41,259 nt of DNA, taken from the NCBI GenBank assembly GCA_946414435.1, contig CAMKOM010000028.1, positions 1-41,259 of the forward strand. The letters run 5' to 3'. The position numbers and the translations under genes are program-made. Below, piece after piece: positions 32,167-41,189 of the stretch. The notes under the pieces were generated by a model that worked only from the letters and a program-made list of their open reading frames with translations, ran no database searches and had not been told where the DNA came from. Position 1 is the first letter of the stretch, and every line of letters begins with the position of its first letter. This DNA comes from an uncultured Bacteroidota bacterium. GTDB lineage: Bacteria > Bacteroidota > Bacteroidia > Bacteroidales > SZUA-534.

Positions 32167-34653
32167 ATGATTTATCCTGAGAATTTTGAGCAAAAGATTG
32201 ATTTCGTGCGGGTTCGCGAGGCAGTGAAGGGCTGCTGTTTGGGCGAAGTGGGCCGATGGCTGACCGACAAGATGCGGTTTATGCCAAAGGCCGCCGATGT
32301 GCGCAATCGTCTTGCCGAAGTGTCGGAATTTATGCAACTGCTTCAGAGTCAAGTCGATTTTCCGACCGACTACTTCTTCGACCTTCGGCCGCTTTTCGAC
32401 AAGATGCGCGTTGAGGGCTCGTTTGCCGAAGCAGAGGAAATCTTCAATCTATATCGCTCATTATCAACGGTAAAGGCTATAGCTCGTTTTTTTGCGAAAG
32501 AGGAGAACACGGAGCGTTATCCGTCGTTGAGCGCCATTGCCGCCAACGTGGTGGTGCACACCTTCGTGACAGACAGCATTGAGCACATAATGAGCCGTCA
32601 GGGACAGATTCGCGACAATGCGTCGCCCGAATTGGCCGCCATTCGCCGCGAATTGGCTGAAAAACAAGGCGCTGCGTCGAAACTCATTCGCCGAATTATT
32701 GCCGATGCGCAGCAGGAAGGTTGGGTTGAACCCGACGCCACGCTTGCCGTCCGCGACGGGCGGTTGGTCATTCCCATTGCCGCTTCGCAAAAGCGCCGCA
32801 TTATGGGCATTATCCACGACGAGTCGGCAACCGGCAAAACCTGCTATGTGGAGCCCGCGCCAGTGGTGGAAATCAACAATGCGCTGCTTGAACTTGAGTC
32901 GGCCGAACGCCGCGAGATTATCCGCATTCTGCGAACCCTGACCGACAACTTGCGCCCCTACACCGATGACCTTGACGATGCGCTTATGTTCTTGGGAATC
33001 ACCGATTTCATTCGCGCCAAAGCCCGCTATGCACTGCAAATCGGAGCCGCTGTGCCGCACTTGGCCGACAAGCCGCTAATCGATTGGCGCGATGCCCGCC
33101 ACCCAATACTTCAGGAGGCTTTCCGCGAAGCCGGGCGCACGCTTGTGCCGCTCAATATCGCGCTCGACGAGGCAAGCCGAATCTTGGTCATTAGCGGACC
33201 GAACGCAGGCGGAAAATCGGTCTGTCTGAAAACCGTCGGACTGCTGCAATATATGCTGCAGTGTGGCCTGCCGGTGCCAATGGAGCCGACCAGCCACGCA
33301 GGAATCTTCACCAATCTGTTTATCGATATTGGCGACGAGCAAAGTATTGATAATGACTTGAGTACATACAGTTCGCACCTGCTGAATATGAAGCATTTCG
33401 TGCGCAACGCCGACGGCCGCACGCTGATTCTGATTGACGAGTTCGGCACCGGAACAGAGCCGATGCTTGGCGGTGCCATTGCCGAAGCCATTCTCGACCG
33501 GCTCAATCAGGCGAAGGTTTTCGGCGTGATAACCACCCACTACACCAACCTGAAGCATTTTGCCGCTGGACACGACGGAATTGTCAATGGCGCAATGCTT
33601 TACGACACAAACCGGATGGAGCCGATGTTTGTGATGGAGATGGGCAAGCCGGGCAGCAGTTTCGCCTTCGAGATTGCCTATAAGATTGGTCTGCCGCAAG
33701 ATGTGATTGACGACGCCCGCAGCAAGGTTGGCGAGGAGCACCTGAATTTCGACAAGCACCTGCGCGAAATTGCCCGCGACAAATATTATTGGGAGCGTAA
33801 ACGCGAGAATATCCGCAAGATAGAGCGCCGCTTGGAGGAGATGATGGAGACCGAAAAACGCGAACTCGACGAGACGAAACGTTTCCGCAAAGAGTTGATG
33901 ACAAAATCGAAAGACGACGCTAAACGCCTGTTGGCCGATTCCAACAGACTGATTGAAAATACGATACGTCAGATTCGCGAGTCGCAGGCCGAAAAGGAGA
34001 AAACCAAGCAAGCCCGCCAGCAGTTCGATGAGGCGCGTCAGGCAGTGGAGCAGACCAGCGACGATGAGGAACGTATCTTGCAGAAAATCAAAAAACTGAA
34101 GGAGCGCGAAAACCGCGTCCGCACGTCGAAAACAAAGCAGGACGCGCAACTGAAGGCCGCCGATGTGGTTGAGGAGCGCCAGCGCGATTTCACCATTGGA
34201 ATGCCAGTGCGCATTGAGGGGCAGACAACCGTGGGCGAGATTATAGAACTGAACGGGAAGAACGCCGTGGTGGCTTTCGACAACCTATATATGAATGTGG
34301 AAATCAGCCGTTTGCAGCACTTGACCGACGACGAGAAAAAGAAACTTCGCAAGAGCGTGCGGCAGGGCAGCCTGCAGCAGTCGTACGAGTTGAACCAGCG
34401 CCGGCTGTCGTTCAAGCCCGGACTCGATGTGCGCGGAATGCGTGCCGAAGAGGCCGTGAGCCGCGTGGCCGCCTTCATTGACGAAGCTGTGATGGTGGGC
34501 GTTTTCGAGGTGAAAATTCTGCACGGCAAGGGCAACGGCATTCTGCGCAACGTGGTGCGCGAGTACCTGCAAACCGTCGATGTGGTGACAAGCGTCCGCG
34601 ACGAGCACGTCGATTTCGGCGGCGCGGGAATTACGGTGGTGGAGTTAGGATAA
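32167..34653 (+). CDS. mutS2: MutS2 ATPase with C-terminal Smr domain
   Basis: MutS2 is a MutS-like ATPase without the mismatch-recognition domains. It has been linked to suppression of recombination and to ribosome collision rescue. The start is the ATG at 32167 (a TTG one codon earlier is less likely), giving 828 residues. The lever/clamp region comes first, then the ATPase with Walker A GPNAGGKS (344-351), the signature STYSSHL, Walker B TLILIDEFGTGTEP and TTHYTNLK. A long Lys/Glu/Arg-rich coiled coil follows (about 520-650). The Smr domain at the end carries LDVRGMRAEEA and HGKGNGIL, the motifs tied to nuclease activity. Confidence 0.95.
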   Translation: MIYPENFEQKIDFVRVREAVKGCCLGEVGRWLTDKMRFMPKAADVRNRLAEVSEFMQLLQSQVDFPTDYFFDLRPLFDKMRVEGSFAEAEEIFNLYRSLSTVKAIARFFAKEENTERYPSLSAIAANVVVHTFVTDSIEHIMSRQGQIRDNASPELAAIRRELAEKQGAASKLIRRIIADAQQEGWVEPDATLAVRDGRLVIPIAASQKRRIMGIIHDESATGKTCYVEPAPVVEINNALLELESAERREIIRILRTLTDNLRPYTDDLDDALMFLGITDFIRAKARYALQIGAAVPHLADKPLIDWRDARHPILQEAFREAGRTLVPLNIALDEASRILVISGPNAGGKSVCLKTVGLLQYMLQCGLPVPMEPTSHAGIFTNLFIDIGDEQSIDNDLSTYSSHLLNMKHFVRNADGRTLILIDEFGTGTEPMLGGAIAEAILDRLNQAKVFGVITTHYTNLKHFAAGHDGIVNGAMLYDTNRMEPMFVMEMGKPGSSFAFEIAYKIGLPQDVIDDARSKVGEEHLNFDKHLREIARDKYYWERKRENIRKIERRLEEMMETEKRELDETKRFRKELMTKSKDDAKRLLADSNRLIENTIRQIRESQAEKEKTKQARQQFDEARQAVEQTSDDEERILQKIKKLKERENRVRTSKTKQDAQLKAADVVEERQRDFTIGMPVRIEGQTTVGEIIELNGKNAVVAFDNLYMNVEISRLQHLTDDEKKKLRKSVRQGSLQQSYELNQRRLSFKPGLDVRGMRAEEAVSRVAAFIDEAVMVGVFEVKILHGKGNGILRNVVREYLQTVDVVTSVRDEHVDFGGAGITVVELG

Positions 34654-34655
34654 AA

Positions 34656-34824
34656 AGGCACTAGGAGTTAGGCACTAGGCATTAGTTTTGGTGTTAGGTA
34701 TTGGGGGTTGGGTGTTAGAAATTACGAATTACGAATGCGGTTCTAAACTTTCTAAACTTTCTCAACCTTCTCAACTTTTAAAAATTCAATTCACCGATTC
34801 ACCAGTTAACCAATTCACCAAATT
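34656..34824. repeat. Intergenic repeat-word tract between mutS2 and fur-family gene
   Basis: Nearly the whole gap consists of back-to-back short words: TTAGGCACTAGGCATTAG (34668-34685), GTGTTAGGTATT- and GGGTGTTAG-type variants, ATTACGAATTACGAAT, CTAAACTTTCTAAACTTTCT, CTCAACCTTCTCAAC and ATTCACCGATTCACC (from 34789). Several recur in other gaps of the window, some inverted. Confidence 0.75.
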
Positions 34825-34827
34825 TTC

Positions 34828-34835
34828 TATCTTGC
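34828..34835 (+). promoter_or_regulatory. Possible promoter element upstream of the Fur-family gene
   Basis: CTATCTTGC (TATCTTGC at 34828-34835) is one T short of the extended -7 form TATCTTTGC. The same nine bases occur upstream of rsmA, at 35411-35419. Distance to the ATG is 12 bases. Confidence 0.3.
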
Positions 34836-34847
34836 CGAAAAAAACAA

Positions 34848-35279
34848 ATGAGCACCATTGAGATACAGTCGTTGTTTGCGGAGCACGGAATCAAAGATAC
34901 CGGCAACCGTCTGCTGATAGCGCGGGCTCTGCACGAGTCGGGGCAGCCGCTGTCGCTGCTTGAACTTGAGGCGATTCTTGGAACTATCGACAAATCAACC
35001 ATTCTGCGCACGCTCAATCTTTTCCGCGAGTCGCATTTGGTGCACGTCATTGAGAGTGGCGACGGCTGCACGCGCTACGAAATCTGCCAGAGCCACCACC
35101 ACGATGACGATGAGGACGAAGACGCTCACCTGCACTTTTTCTGCGAGTCGTGCCATCAAACTATCTGCTTAAGCGATAATCATATACCGCAAATTGAATT
35201 ACCCGACGGCTACGTTGCCCGCTCGGCCAATTTCCTTGTAAAAGGCCTTTGCCCGAAGTGCGCGAAGAAGGTGCGGTGA
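34848..35279 (+). CDS. Fur-family metal/peroxide-responsive repressor
   Basis: The 143 residues have a winged helix at about 1-75, with recognition helix region DKSTILRTLNLFRESHLVH. The C-terminal dimerisation domain carries two zinc-type CxxC motifs (CESC and CPKC). The hinge has a His/Asp/Glu cluster (SHHHDDDEDEDAHLHFFCE) that supplies the regulatory metal ligands. Whether it senses iron, zinc or peroxide cannot be told; the extra acidic run is longer than in most relatives. It stands between mutS2 and rsmA with repeat-word tracts on both sides, so it is probably transcribed alone. Confidence 0.9.
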   Translation: MSTIEIQSLFAEHGIKDTGNRLLIARALHESGQPLSLLELEAILGTIDKSTILRTLNLFRESHLVHVIESGDGCTRYEICQSHHHDDDEDEDAHLHFFCESCHQTICLSDNHIPQIELPDGYVARSANFLVKGLCPKCAKKVR

Positions 35280-35285
35280 TTTTTT

Positions 35286-35401
35286 TGGACAACGGACTAC
35301 AGACTACAGTCAACGGACGCACTGTCCACTTATCATTTTCTGTTGTCTTACGTCTGATGTCTGATGTCCTTTTATTGTTAATTCCTAATTCCTAATTCCT
35401 A
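35286..35401. repeat. Intergenic repeat-word tract between fur-family gene and rsmA
   Basis: This gap holds CGGACTACAGACTACAG, GTCTGATGTCTGATGTC and AATTCCTAATTCCTAATTCC, each a directly repeated 7-8-base word. CCTAATTCCTA (35384-35394) occurs inverted at 22479-22489. Nothing looks coding. Confidence 0.75.
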
Positions 35402-35411
35402 AATAAAAACC

Positions 35412-35419
35412 TATCTTGC
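35412..35419 (+). promoter_or_regulatory. Possible promoter element upstream of rsmA
   Basis: TATCTTGC, preceded by C, is identical to the element before the Fur-family gene and lies 19 bases before the rsmA ATG. It is one base short of the extended -7 form. Confidence 0.3.
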
Positions 35420-35438
35420 AACCGCAAAAAAATCAGCG

Positions 35439-36218
35439 ATGCAGAAAGTCAGGGCAAAAAAGAATTTAGGTCAGCATTTCCTTACCAATCAGACTATAGC
35501 GGCACGGATAGCCAATGGGTTCACCCCATCGGCACCGAACGCGATTCTCGAAATCGGGCCGGGAATGGGCATACTCACACGGCACCTGCTCAGCCGCCCC
35601 GGGGCCGACGTGCGGGTGGTTGAAATCGACCACGAATCGGTGTGCTACCTGATGGCCGAAATGCCCGAACTCAACGGCCGCATTATCGAGGGCGATTTTC
35701 TGAAACTCGACCTTCCGGCGCTTTTCGGAAAGCCCATTTCGGTGGCCGGAAATTTCCCCTACAACATTTCGAGCCAGATTCTGTTCAAGATTTTGGAAAA
35801 CCGCCAGATGATTCCCCAAATGGTGGGGATGTTCCAGAAAGAGGTGGCCGAGCGTGTGGCGTCGAATCCGGGCTCAAAGGTTTATGGTATTCTGAGCGTG
35901 CTGCTGCAGGCCTATTACAATATCGATTATCTGTTCACCGTCAACGAGTGCGAGTTCGACCCGCCCCCGAAGGTCAAGTCGGGCGTTATCAGGCTGACAC
36001 GCAACTCGGTAGAGCACCTGCCGTGCAACGAGGAACTGTTCACGAAAGTGGTGAAAACCAGTTTCAACCAGCGGCGCAAAACTCTCTCGAACAGCCTGAA
36101 GCCAATCTTGCAGGACCGCCGTTGCGACCAGCCGGTCTTCCGACAACGGCCCGAGCAATTGAGTGTTAGCGAGTTCGTGGAAATGACGAACATTATTGAC
36201 GGACTTTTAAAAGATTGA
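35439..36218 (+). CDS. rsmA: 16S rRNA dimethyladenosine transferase (KsgA)
   Basis: RsmA methylates two adjacent adenosines near the 3' end of 16S rRNA during small-subunit maturation. The 259 residues have the start KKNLGQHFL, the SAM-binding motif LEIGPGMGILTRHLL, the acidic VVEIDHESV loop, and the catalytic NFPYNISS (Phe replaces the usual Leu). The C-terminal domain has PPPKVKSGVI and FNQRRKTLSNSL. It ends 4 bases before mgtE, so the two genes are coupled. Confidence 0.96.
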   Translation: MQKVRAKKNLGQHFLTNQTIAARIANGFTPSAPNAILEIGPGMGILTRHLLSRPGADVRVVEIDHESVCYLMAEMPELNGRIIEGDFLKLDLPALFGKPISVAGNFPYNISSQILFKILENRQMIPQMVGMFQKEVAERVASNPGSKVYGILSVLLQAYYNIDYLFTVNECEFDPPPKVKSGVIRLTRNSVEHLPCNEELFTKVVKTSFNQRRKTLSNSLKPILQDRRCDQPVFRQRPEQLSVSEFVEMTNIIDGLLKD

Positions 36219-36222
36219 AATT

Positions 36223-37578
36223 ATGCGTTTTGAGTTAAATAAAGAATTTGTTGAGGAACTGCAGCTTGCCATTCAAGAGCGCAGTGACGAGTCGATAAAA
36301 TCGATGGTGGCGGAACTTCACCCCGCCGACGTCGCCGAGATTTTGGGCGAACTTGAACCCGACGACGCCCACTACCTTTTCAATTTGCTGCCGTCGGAAC
36401 TCACCGCCGACGCCATTATCGAACTTGAGGAAGACGACCGCGAGGAACTGCTCGAGGACCTGTCGGGACAGGAAATCGCCCACGCCGTCATCGACCATAT
36501 GGATTCCGACGACGCCGCCGATATCATCTCGGAACTTCCTGAGGAAAAGCAAGATGAGGTCCTATCGAACATCACCGACATTGTGCAGGCCGGCGACATT
36601 GTCGACCTTCTGAAATATGACCCCGACACCGCCGGCGGCCTTATGGCAACCGAGCTCATCAGTGTGAACGAGAATATGACCGTGCGCAACTGCGTTGAGG
36701 AAATCCGCAAGCAGGCACCCGATGTGGGCGAATTCTTCTATGTGTATGTAATTGACGACCAGGGGGTTCTGAAAGGCGTTCTGCCATTGAAGAATCTGCT
36801 TTTGGCCAACGACAACCAGAAAGTCAAGAACATTGTCGAAGACATAATATCGGTGAAAACCGACGATGATTGCGAAGACGTCGCAAACATTATGCGGAAG
36901 TACGATATGGTGTCGATGCCGGTTGTGGACAGCATCGGGCGGCTCAAGGGCCGAATCACCATCGATGACGTGGTGGATGTGATTAAGGATGAGGCCGATG
37001 AGGACTACCAGATAATGTCAGGTATCACCGGCGATGTGGATTCGAGCGACTCGGTGTTCAAGCTCACCAAAGCGCGCATTCCGTGGCTGCTGATTGGTAT
37101 GGGCGGCGGCATTCTGAGCTCGATTGTGGTGAAAGGCTTCGACAGCCACATTGCCCTGCACCCCGTGATGGCCAGTTTCATCCCGATGATTGGCGCTATG
37201 GGCGGAAACGTGGCCATACAGTCATCGTCAATCATTGTTCAAGGTTTGGCTAATAACAGTTTAGGCTTGGATTCGGCCGGAAAAAAAATCTTGAAAGAAG
37301 TGTTGGGCGCCCTGCTCAACGGCACCATCGTGGCGACATTGGCTTTCCTTTATAACATCTTCTTTGCCAGCGATTTCGCGCTGAGCATTGCAGTCAGTCT
37401 GTCGCTGATAACGGTGGTTTTGTTTGCCGCCATTGTGGGCACCGCGCTGCCGCTAGGCTTCAACCGTATGAAGATTGACCCCGCCGTAGCCACCGGCCCG
37501 TTCATAACCACCATCAACGATATTATGGGAATGGCCATCTACTTCCTGATAGGATGTTTGTGTTATTCAATGTTTTAA
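36223..37578 (+). CDS. mgtE: Magnesium transporter MgtE
   Basis: MgtE is a dimeric inner-membrane Mg2+ channel gated by cytosolic magnesium. The 451 residues have the N-terminal superhelical domain (LHPADVAEILGELEPDDA), two CBS domains (about 135-255, with ELISVNENMTVRNCVEEI and MVSMPVVDSIGRLKGRITID), a linking helix, and five membrane helices. Pore motifs include MIGAMGGNVAIQSSS and DPAVATGPFITTINDIMG. All expected parts are present and the length is normal. It follows rsmA with a 4-base gap. Confidence 0.96.
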   Translation: MRFELNKEFVEELQLAIQERSDESIKSMVAELHPADVAEILGELEPDDAHYLFNLLPSELTADAIIELEEDDREELLEDLSGQEIAHAVIDHMDSDDAADIISELPEEKQDEVLSNITDIVQAGDIVDLLKYDPDTAGGLMATELISVNENMTVRNCVEEIRKQAPDVGEFFYVYVIDDQGVLKGVLPLKNLLLANDNQKVKNIVEDIISVKTDDDCEDVANIMRKYDMVSMPVVDSIGRLKGRITIDDVVDVIKDEADEDYQIMSGITGDVDSSDSVFKLTKARIPWLLIGMGGGILSSIVVKGFDSHIALHPVMASFIPMIGAMGGNVAIQSSSIIVQGLANNSLGLDSAGKKILKEVLGALLNGTIVATLAFLYNIFFASDFALSIAVSLSLITVVLFAAIVGTALPLGFNRMKIDPAVATGPFITTINDIMGMAIYFLIGCLCYSMF

Positions 37579-37669
37579 CTTTTTTTCGATTTGTTTTGTA
37601 ATATTCTTGAAAAATGATTGTCAAATAAGAGAAATCAAAAAAAACTAATACTAACTATACCACAACAAA

Positions 37670-39826
37670 ATGAAAAAACTTCTTTTCGCACTAACAGTTT
37701 TGTTCGTGTTGCCGCTATCAGTGTTGGCACAGCGCACAATCGAAAACCCCGTAGTCGGCGCCCGCAGCATGGGTACTTGCACAGGATTGTTTATCGAAAA
37801 AATTGAGTTGACCAAAAAAGCAACCAAACTCTTTCTGATTTATTACCACGGCATGAAGGATAATCCGTTCCGTTATGCATCGGGCACAACGCTTCGCTCG
37901 GGCGACAAGCAGTGGAAACTGATTTCGGCCGATGGAATTAAACTCGACGAATGGGTTTATCCGAAGGACGATGGCGAGTTTATAACACGTTTCGTGCTCA
38001 ACTTCCAACCCATCGACAATTCGGTTGAAACAATCGATTTTGTTGAAGCCGACGACATAAATTCGTTCATTCTTTATGACATAGCCCTTACCGATAAGGC
38101 GGCCGAAGAAATCAAGCGCAGAATCAGCGTTCCCGACGGGGTGAAAGACTATGCCAAAAATATCAAGGATAACGGCCAAAGCCTTGAGCCGAACGAGTTC
38201 ACAATGGACTCGGCCACCATTAAAGGCACAATCTACGCTTTCGATAAACGGTGTTTTGGTTCAAGAATGAGCGGGGAAGTAACAGTGTACATATACAATC
38301 CGATTTATGGCGACCAATTGTCGTATTCGGCGCCAATCAACCCCGACAACACTTTCGAAATTGAAGTGCCGATGACCACAAAAAATCAGATTGTTTATTT
38401 GTCAATTTCTCCTGCTATCAGCAACAACGTTCTGCTCACAGCAGGAAAAACTGTGGTGGTGGATTACGATTTCTACGAAGTTTACAAGCCATGGGAACTG
38501 CCCAACCGCAACCTGAATCCATATTTTTCGGGCGAAAATGCCGACATCAACTATGCGCTGACCAAAAGTGTGGTTAACGATTTTTTCAGGACTGTAAGCG
38601 ATGATGAAATAGTTGATTTCTCTATGTCCGAATACAAGGATTTCATAATAAAGAACTACAATGTTTTCAAGAAAAATATTGACAATCTAAGTGTTACAAA
38701 ACGTAGCAAAGAGTTACTCGACATTGATTTGAAATCGGAAATGGCGTATCTGCTTTCGATGGGGCAACATTTTATTGAAAGTGCAAACGCCCGCCGTAGC
38801 GGCAACAAAGAACCAAATCCAAATTTCAAGCGGCCTGAAATGGGCAAGGACTATTTGGATTATCCCAAAATACTTGGCCTTGACGATATTAATATGTTCT
38901 ACGCGAACATGTTCAGTTACAATATCACAGGTTGGCGTATGTGCTTACAACAAGTTTTTAATAAGAATCTTTCTTGGGAAGAATATAATAACCTGGTGAA
39001 TCTGACGTGGAAAGAATTGGAATCTTACACCGATATTCCTGAAAATGAGAAGCCAGTTCATGCATCGCTTGTGGAAAAGTTGGAGAAATCCGAAACCCGC
39101 ACCGACGATGAAAAGGCCTTCTTCAAAAAGTACTACTCGGTTGTCGACAAACACATGATGGATATCCAATGGGGAACTGAAGATGCGAATGCTTGTACGA
39201 ATGAAGTATTCGGCACGGGTGGCAGTTTTTTCAAGGATTTCATAAAACTGCAAGAGTATTGTAGGTCGCTTGAAAGTATGATAGTTGTACCCGATTCACT
39301 TGTGGCTGAAATAGAGAAGATGCGTTTCCCGTTCTATGCCGAATACGTCAAGGCTCAAAATGCCGCCATCACCGCCAAAATTGAAGCAGAAAAAGCGCGC
39401 GGCGGCTATTTCATTCATCAGGCAGGCGAAAGTGAAGGCGATTCTCTATTTGTCGATTTGCTGAAGGATTTCAAGGGCAAGGTTGTGCTCATCGATTTTT
39501 GGAACACATGGTGCGGCCCGTGCCGTTCGGCCATCAAACAGATGGAGCCAATGGAGAAGTCGTTCGAAGGCAAGGATGTTGTATTCTTATATCTTGCCGA
39601 CGAATCGTCGCCGTTGGAAGAGTATAACAACGTCATTGTTTCGATGAAAGGCCACCACTACCGCCTGACGTCAAAACAATCGACATCGCTGAAAAATAAA
39701 TGGAAATTCTCGGGAATTCCGTCGTACGTCATTGTTGGCCGCGACGGCATGGTAAAAGATTTCCACACAGGATTCCACGGTGCCGATTATTACAAGGCGA
39801 AACTTAATGAGGAGTTAGGAAAGTAA
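37670..39826 (+). CDS. Large secreted protein with C-terminal TlpA/thioredoxin-like domain
   Basis: The 718 residues begin with a signal peptide (MKKLLFALTVLFVLPLSVLA, then Gln). About 190-290 resembles the DUF4369-like beta domain that often precedes TlpA domains in Bacteroidota (TIKGTIYAFDKRCFG through PISNNVLL-type strands). The middle (300-570) is helical and unrecognised. The thioredoxin-like domain covers about 580-718, with WCGPC (Cys615 and Cys618) and the cis-Pro loop FSGIPSYVIVGRDG, so the redox site is intact. It probably acts as a periplasmic thiol-disulfide oxidoreductase or reductase; partner proteins are not visible. No terminator follows clearly in 39827-40017. Confidence 0.8.
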   Translation: MKKLLFALTVLFVLPLSVLAQRTIENPVVGARSMGTCTGLFIEKIELTKKATKLFLIYYHGMKDNPFRYASGTTLRSGDKQWKLISADGIKLDEWVYPKDDGEFITRFVLNFQPIDNSVETIDFVEADDINSFILYDIALTDKAAEEIKRRISVPDGVKDYAKNIKDNGQSLEPNEFTMDSATIKGTIYAFDKRCFGSRMSGEVTVYIYNPIYGDQLSYSAPINPDNTFEIEVPMTTKNQIVYLSISPAISNNVLLTAGKTVVVDYDFYEVYKPWELPNRNLNPYFSGENADINYALTKSVVNDFFRTVSDDEIVDFSMSEYKDFIIKNYNVFKKNIDNLSVTKRSKELLDIDLKSEMAYLLSMGQHFIESANARRSGNKEPNPNFKRPEMGKDYLDYPKILGLDDINMFYANMFSYNITGWRMCLQQVFNKNLSWEEYNNLVNLTWKELESYTDIPENEKPVHASLVEKLEKSETRTDDEKAFFKKYYSVVDKHMMDIQWGTEDANACTNEVFGTGGSFFKDFIKLQEYCRSLESMIVVPDSLVAEIEKMRFPFYAEYVKAQNAAITAKIEAEKARGGYFIHQAGESEGDSLFVDLLKDFKGKVVLIDFWNTWCGPCRSAIKQMEPMEKSFEGKDVVFLYLADESSPLEEYNNVIVSMKGHHYRLTSKQSTSLKNKWKFSGIPSYVIVGRDGMVKDFHTGFHGADYYKAKLNEELGK

Positions 39827-40017
39827 GACGGATGTTGGGCATAGCGATCTTATGGTCGCTTGCCTTCAACCGCCTGAAGATATCTCTGCCGCGGCTACTG
39901 GTTCACTTTGTCCTGGTCCTGGTATCGGATTTATGACTCTTGCGAACTCGTGCAAAATCAATCTTTTGCCTCAGAAAGTTGGAATAAATCATCGCCAATT
40001 GTTATCGGTAGCAACAA

Positions 40018-41148
40018 TCAGAAATATGTTGTTTCCAACCATCGCGAAAAGAACACATTATAAACCGAATATCTGCGTTCGGTTGGGGTAATGGTTTCGA
40101 GCAAAAGTTCTTTGTCGGTCAGCGATTCGAGGTTGCGGCGGGCGTTGGTGGCGCTGCCAATCTGGTACTTCGCCAGAAAATCGGCTGACGTTACACCCTG
40201 CACCGACTGCTCTTTGGCCACGGCAATGAGCATCCGCCATTGTTGGTCGGTTATCAGGTCACGGATTTGCAGGAAATTCGATGATTCCTTCTCCAAAATC
40301 TCACGGCTTGCCTTGCGCGCCACATCAATGGAAACGGTTTTTGGGCGCCTTGCAAATATTTCATTACAAAGTGATTGCGTGTAGAATGTGTGGCGGCGCG
40401 TCCATTCTAGAATGTAGTCCATTGCCTCGTCGGTGACTGTTGCCGGCGCAAATTTCTCGCGAATGAAAGCCGAATATATGTCGGCATCAATCTTGCCGAG
40501 TGACAGTTGCCGCGTGCTTGAGTAAAAAGGTCTTGCCGCATCGGTAAATATTTGAGACATAATTGATTTCTTGCTGCCGCAATAGATAAAACTAATGTTG
40601 TGCATCTGTTGCGTGTAGGTTCGCAGCAGAGCCTCGACATTTTTTTCTGGATATTCTGTTATCTGCTGGAACTCATTGATTGCAAGCACCACGCGCTTTT
40701 TCTGCGAATTGAGAAAATCGAAAAGACCTTTGAGAGTGTATTCCTGCTCGTTTGGCGAGACAAAGTTGAACCCCACCTGCGGCAAACCGCTTGCTGGGTC
40801 GTAACTTATTGTTGGGCGATAGCCTTTGAGCAGCGTCATAAACTTGCTACCGATACTGGTTTTTTCGGGAAACTCGGCAAGAATGGCTTCCGACAATGTT
40901 TTTATGAAGTCTTTCAATGAAAGTGTGGCAAAAATGTCAACATAAATGGGTGTTAACGGCAATTTTTCTTCCGAAATTTTATAAAAAGTGTGCAAAATCA
41001 GTCCTGTTTTTCCCATTTTTCGGGGGGAAATTAGCGTTGTATCCAGCCTATTTTGTATGTTTGATAACAATGTTTTGGTTTCATTTTCTCTGTCGCAGAA
41101 CAATTCTGGCGAGATGTAACCCTTTGCTAAAAACGGATTTGTATTCAT
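40018..41148 (-). CDS. AAA-type ATPase of the archaeal-ATPase-like (STAND-related) family
   Basis: The 376 residues carry a P-loop SPRKMGKT (41-48) typical of this family, the Walker B-like strand VVLAINEFQQI (153-163) in which Asn158 stands where an Asp is usual, and sensor-type IYCGSKKSIM. A winged-helix-like C-terminal part ends in FSRWLETTYF. Such proteins are common and often multi-copy in Bacteroidota; their role is unclear. The start ATG at 41148 follows a -7 box and a 14-bp tandem array. Codon use looks ordinary for the window. Confidence 0.85.
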   Translation of the reverse strand: MNTNPFLAKGYISPELFCDRENETKTLLSNIQNRLDTTLISPRKMGKTGLILHTFYKISEEKLPLTPIYVDIFATLSLKDFIKTLSEAILAEFPEKTSIGSKFMTLLKGYRPTISYDPASGLPQVGFNFVSPNEQEYTLKGLFDFLNSQKKRVVLAINEFQQITEYPEKNVEALLRTYTQQMHNISFIYCGSKKSIMSQIFTDAARPFYSSTRQLSLGKIDADIYSAFIREKFAPATVTDEAMDYILEWTRRHTFYTQSLCNEIFARRPKTVSIDVARKASREILEKESSNFLQIRDLITDQQWRMLIAVAKEQSVQGVTSADFLAKYQIGSATNARRNLESLTDKELLLETITPTERRYSVYNVFFSRWLETTYF

Positions 41149-41164
41149 GATTCAAATGTTTTTG

Positions 41165-41172
41165 CAAATGTA
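41165..41172 (-). promoter_or_regulatory. -7 box upstream of the ATPase gene
   Basis: TACATTTG (followed by C) on the minus strand fits TAnnTTTG exactly, 16 bases before the ATG. The tandem array begins about 17 bases further upstream, where the -33 region would lie. Confidence 0.55.
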
Positions 41173-41189
41173 AACATTTATTTTGAAAA

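Noticed and set aside
39852-40091. 79-codon plus-strand frame between the TlpA-like gene and the ATPase gene
   Set aside because: It overlaps the 3' end of the ATPase gene, shows no recognisable domain and has no promoter-like sequence.
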